DNA of 64,000 nt from positions 1 through 64,000 of the forward strand of contig NZ_QVLR01000047.1 in the NCBI RefSeq assembly GCF_014822185.1, in the 5' to 3' direction. The notes beneath the pieces were generated by a model that ran no database searches, was not told the origin of the DNA, and saw only the letters and a program-made list of their open reading frames with translations. Origin of the DNA: Azoarcus sp. Aa7. GTDB lineage: Bacteria; Pseudomonadota; Gammaproteobacteria; Burkholderiales; Rhodocyclaceae. Both the position numbers and the translations under genes were made by a program. Of this stretch, positions 61,458 to 64,000 are shown in pieces; position 1 is the stretch's first letter, and each line of letters opens with the position of its first letter.

Positions 61458-63259
61458 TGGCGCCCGCCCGGCCGTCGCCCGAATCCCCGCCCGCCTCCCC
61501 CGGCCACGCGGTGCGGCGCTTCGCCCGCCTGGCGCTGCCCTACTGGAAATCCGAACGGCGCTGGCTCATCGCCGGGGCGACGCTGTCCTTCCTGCTGCTG
61601 ACGATCGGGCAGGTCGCGCTCGTGATGTGGACCTCCTACTGGAGCCGTGCCTTCTTCGACGCGCTGGAGGCCCGCTCGCTCGACGCGCTGCTGCAGCAGA
61701 TCCTCGTCTTCGCACTGATCCTCGCACTGACGATGGCCCTCACCGCGGTGCACATGCACGTGAAGCGCTGGCTGCAGCTCGACTGGCGGCGCTGGCTCAC
61801 CGCCAACCTCGTCGAGCAGTGGATGACGCATTCGCGCCATTACCGCCTGCAGTTCATCAAGGGCGAGCACGACAACCCCGATCAGCGCATCGCCGAAGAC
61901 ATCCGCATCGCCACCGAGGCGGCGATCAGCCTCGCGCATTCGCTGACCTACTCGCTGCTGGTGGGCTGGGGCTTCATCGCGATCCTCGCGGAAGTCTCGG
62001 GCAGCGCGCCGATCCCGGGAAGCGAATTCGAAGTTCCCGGCTACATGGTGCTACTGGCCTTCATCTATGCGGGCGGAGGAGCGACGGTCGGCTACCTGCT
62101 CGGCCGACCACTCGTGCGCGCCTCGAATCGGCTGCAGAGCGTCGAGGCCAACCTGCGCTTCAGCCTGGCGCGGGCACGCGAGAACGCCGAGGCGATCGCG
62201 CTGACCCACGGCGAGGGCATGGAGCGGCGCAGCGCGGTGCAGCTCTTCGGCGACGTCGCGCGCGGCTGGAACCGCCAGACGCTGGCCTACCTCGGCATCG
62301 TGTCGTTCTCGACCGCCTACGGCAACCTGATGCCGGTCTTCCCCATCCTTGTCGCCGCACCGCAGTTCATCGCCGGCGCGCTGACGCTGGGCGGCCTGAT
62401 GCAGTCCGCACAGGCCTTCGAGCGTCTGGCGTCGGCGTTGTCCTGGCCGATCGACAAGCTGGGCGAGATCGCGATGTGGCGTACGTCCGCGGGGCGTGTC
62501 GTGAATCTGCACGCCGCCATGCTGAAGCTCGATCTCATAGACAGCCGCGGCGAAACGTCGCGCATCAGGATCGGGCATTCGACCCGGCCCGAACTCCAGC
62601 TGCGCGCCCTGTCGCTGCAGACGCCGGCCGGCGAGCCGCTGCTGCGCGACCTCGACCTGTGCGTGCGGCGCGGCGAGCGCATCCTGATCGTCGGCGACGC
62701 ACACGTGACGCTCGCGCTGTTCAAGGCGGTGGCCGGCCTGTGGCCGTGGGGCGGGGGCGAGATCTGCCTGCCCGATGGCCAGGAGATGGCCTTCCTGCCG
62801 CAACGCCCCTTCCTGCCGACGGACACGCTGCGGGCGGTGCTGTGCTATCCGCAGCCGCCCGAGCGTTACACGACGACCGAACTGCGCCGCGCGCTCGAAT
62901 GCGCGGGCATCGACTGGCTCGCTCCGCGGCTGGACGAGAGCGACGACTGGAACCACGTGATGCCGCTACGCGCGCAGCAGCGCCTGAGTACCGCGCGGCT
63001 CTTCCTGCAGCGGCCCGCCTGGGTGTTCCTCGAGGACACGACCGACGCCTTCGACTCGAGGAGCGAAGCCCACATCATGGAGATGCTGCACCACGAGATG
63101 CCCGACATGAGCCTGCTGTCGGTGATGCGCCACGGCGGCCTGGAACACTTCTTCCACCGGCGCATCGAGCTGCACCGCAGCGGCGCACCGGAAACCGCCG
63201 CGGAGCAGGCCAACGCGCCTTCAGCAGTCGTCGCGGGTCCAGCCGAAGTCGGACGGTAG
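61457..63259 (+). CDS. SbmA/YddA-like ABC protein with a degenerate nucleotide-binding domain
   Basis: A 600-residue fusion of an ABC membrane domain (about five to six helices, roughly 35-300; RRWLIAGATLSFLLLTIGQV, YWSRAFFDALE as in SbmA/BacA/YddA) with a C-terminal ABC ATPase-like domain (about 375-575). Walker A, expected as GxxGxGKS, reads GDAHVT at about 413-418: it is two residues short and lacks the lysine. The signature reads LRAQQR, not LSxGEQQR; Walker B ends LED instead of LDE; the switch region reads SVMRHG instead of SVGHR. The Q-loop (FLPQRPF) is kept. ATP hydrolysis looks unlikely. GGAGG precedes the ATG. The 3' end overlaps the GH5 gene. Confidence 0.87.
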   Translation: MAPARPSPESPPASPGHAVRRFARLALPYWKSERRWLIAGATLSFLLLTIGQVALVMWTSYWSRAFFDALEARSLDALLQQILVFALILALTMALTAVHMHVKRWLQLDWRRWLTANLVEQWMTHSRHYRLQFIKGEHDNPDQRIAEDIRIATEAAISLAHSLTYSLLVGWGFIAILAEVSGSAPIPGSEFEVPGYMVLLAFIYAGGGATVGYLLGRPLVRASNRLQSVEANLRFSLARARENAEAIALTHGEGMERRSAVQLFGDVARGWNRQTLAYLGIVSFSTAYGNLMPVFPILVAAPQFIAGALTLGGLMQSAQAFERLASALSWPIDKLGEIAMWRTSAGRVVNLHAAMLKLDLIDSRGETSRIRIGHSTRPELQLRALSLQTPAGEPLLRDLDLCVRRGERILIVGDAHVTLALFKAVAGLWPWGGGEICLPDGQEMAFLPQRPFLPTDTLRAVLCYPQPPERYTTTELRRALECAGIDWLAPRLDESDDWNHVMPLRAQQRLSTARLFLQRPAWVFLEDTTDAFDSRSEAHIMEMLHHEMPDMSLLSVMRHGGLEHFFHRRIELHRSGAPETAAEQANAPSAVVAGPAEVGR

Positions 63260-64000
63260 CCAGCCGCGCTCGACGCAGTCGCGGAAACACCACGCCGGCG
63301 TGGTCTCCGTCCTGTAACTCCAGAAGAACCAGCCGAGGTACTTCTCGAAGGCGAGGAGCTGCGCCGCCGCATACCCGCGGTTCGCGACATCCTGCTCGAA
63401 TGCGTCCATGTGTTCCAGCGCGTGGTTGAACGGCCCCTCCGCCCACAGCGACACGACGCGCAGGTCCAGCCCCAGGCTCCATTCGCCGCACACCGCGGGC
63501 AGCCCCAGTTCCGTGTTGATCGCGTCCGCCTCGTCGCGCCATTCGCCGCCGGCCTTCGCCATGTGCGCGAAGATGTCGGAGTCGATGTCGCGCCGGTCGA
63601 AGCACTGGTAGCGGTGCAGATCGAACATCACGTTACGGTACTGGGGCGCCTGCATGAAGCCGACGTATTCGCGGAAGGAGCGGAAACCGTCGTGAAACAC
63701 CACGGCGACGCGTTCGGCCGGACAGTAGCGGCGGATGCGCTCGTAGGCCTCGAGGTAGAAGTCCTTCAGGTACTCGGTCGGTACGTCCCAGCGCGGCTCG
63801 TTGAGGCATTCGATCGCGTACAGCGCCGCGTGGCCGCGGTAGCGCCGCGCGATGCGCTCGAGCACCGACAGCGCGTGCTCGCGATACGCCGCCTTCGTGT
63901 GCCACTCGCACACGTTGAGGATGCCGCCGTTGTCGAAGCCGTTCTGGCAGCCGGGCGCGGCGTGCAGGTCCAGCATCACGCGCAGGCCGAATTCGGCGGC
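63221..64000 (-). CDS. Glycoside hydrolase family 5 glucanase (partial, N-terminus beyond window)
   Basis: 259 codons are visible, entering from the right edge. MLDLHAAPGCQNGFDNGG is the typical segment of exo-beta-1,3-glucanase-like GH5 enzymes. The acid/base Glu is in ECLNEPRW (NEP) and the nucleophile Glu in CGEWSLG. A C-terminal WFFWSYRTE segment also fits. It likely hydrolyses a beta-glucan. The frame is open to the window edge, so the start and any signal peptide are not visible. Convergent 39-bp overlap with the ABC protein gene. Confidence 0.85.
   Translation of the reverse strand, partial: AAEFGLRVMLDLHAAPGCQNGFDNGGILNVCEWHTKAAYREHALSVLERIARRYRGHAALYAIECLNEPRWDVPTEYLKDFYLEAYERIRRYCPAERVAVVFHDGFRSFREYVGFMQAPQYRNVMFDLHRYQCFDRRDIDSDIFAHMAKAGGEWRDEADAINTELGLPAVCGEWSLGLDLRVVSLWAEGPFNHALEHMDAFEQDVANRGYAAAQLLAFEKYLGWFFWSYRTETTPAWCFRDCVERGWLPSDFGWTRDDC

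Overview
The window is a stretch of GC-rich chromosome from a betaproteobacterium, most likely of the Rhodocyclales (Azoarcus/Aromatoleum/Thauera type). Reasons are the gene order pilMNOPQ-aroK-aroB-dgt-gltBD with a divergent class A penicillin-binding protein, cyaY-lptM-lysA, ubiC-ubiA-recG, and a large FadE-type fatty-acid degradation block. This placement is inferred from gene order and protein character, not from a database search. Almost all of the 64 kb is core metabolism and envelope biogenesis. No tRNA, rRNA, CRISPR array, prophage or integrase was seen. The only mobile-element sign is at the extreme left edge.

Layout. 1-890: the apparent end of an insertion sequence abuts the C-terminal remnant of ycaO. 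1196-4396 (minus): glmU-glmS, hexosamine/peptidoglycan precursor supply. 4591-7184 (plus): a MaoC-phosphotransacylase fusion overlapping acetate kinase. 7255-21430 (minus): gltB-gltD, preceded by pilM-N-O-P-Q-aroK-aroB-dgt (type IV pilus alignment/secretin complex, shikimate pathway, dNTPase). 21600-23957 (plus): mrcA. 23984-26130: cyaY against lptM-lysA, then a hypothetical gene. 26134-29514 (minus): rfbB-A-C-D for dTDP-L-rhamnose. 29665-31113: dacB. 31142-35854 (minus): membrane protein, ubiD, pyrF, small exported protein, ubiA, ubiC. 35927-40251 (minus): recG, ridA, fliW, SPOR and DUF2802 proteins. 40364-42893 (plus): YdcF/ElyC-like protein, pirin, RutE-like nitroreductase.

42963-56368 (minus) is a fatty-acid beta-oxidation block. 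It holds a TetR/PsrA-like regulator, fadE, a thiolase, a FadJ-type protein, a thioesterase, a FadL porin, a second multifunctional protein with the opposite domain order, a second thiolase and a PaaG-like hydratase/isomerase. A CAAAC-N4-GTTTT site upstream of the tetR gene fits PsrA-type autoregulation. Two copies of a roughly 100-bp structured intergenic repeat lie just downstream of the two thiolase genes.

56688-64000 is more accessory: a secreted beta-propeller/fibronectin III protein, a LysR regulator divergent from a beta-carbonic anhydrase, an endonuclease/exonuclease/phosphatase-family hydrolase, an SbmA/YddA-like ABC protein whose nucleotide-binding domain has lost its Walker A lysine and other motifs, and a GH5 glucanase cut by the window edge. 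The degenerate ABC protein is the most unusual feature. I did not find a convincing new multi-gene system.
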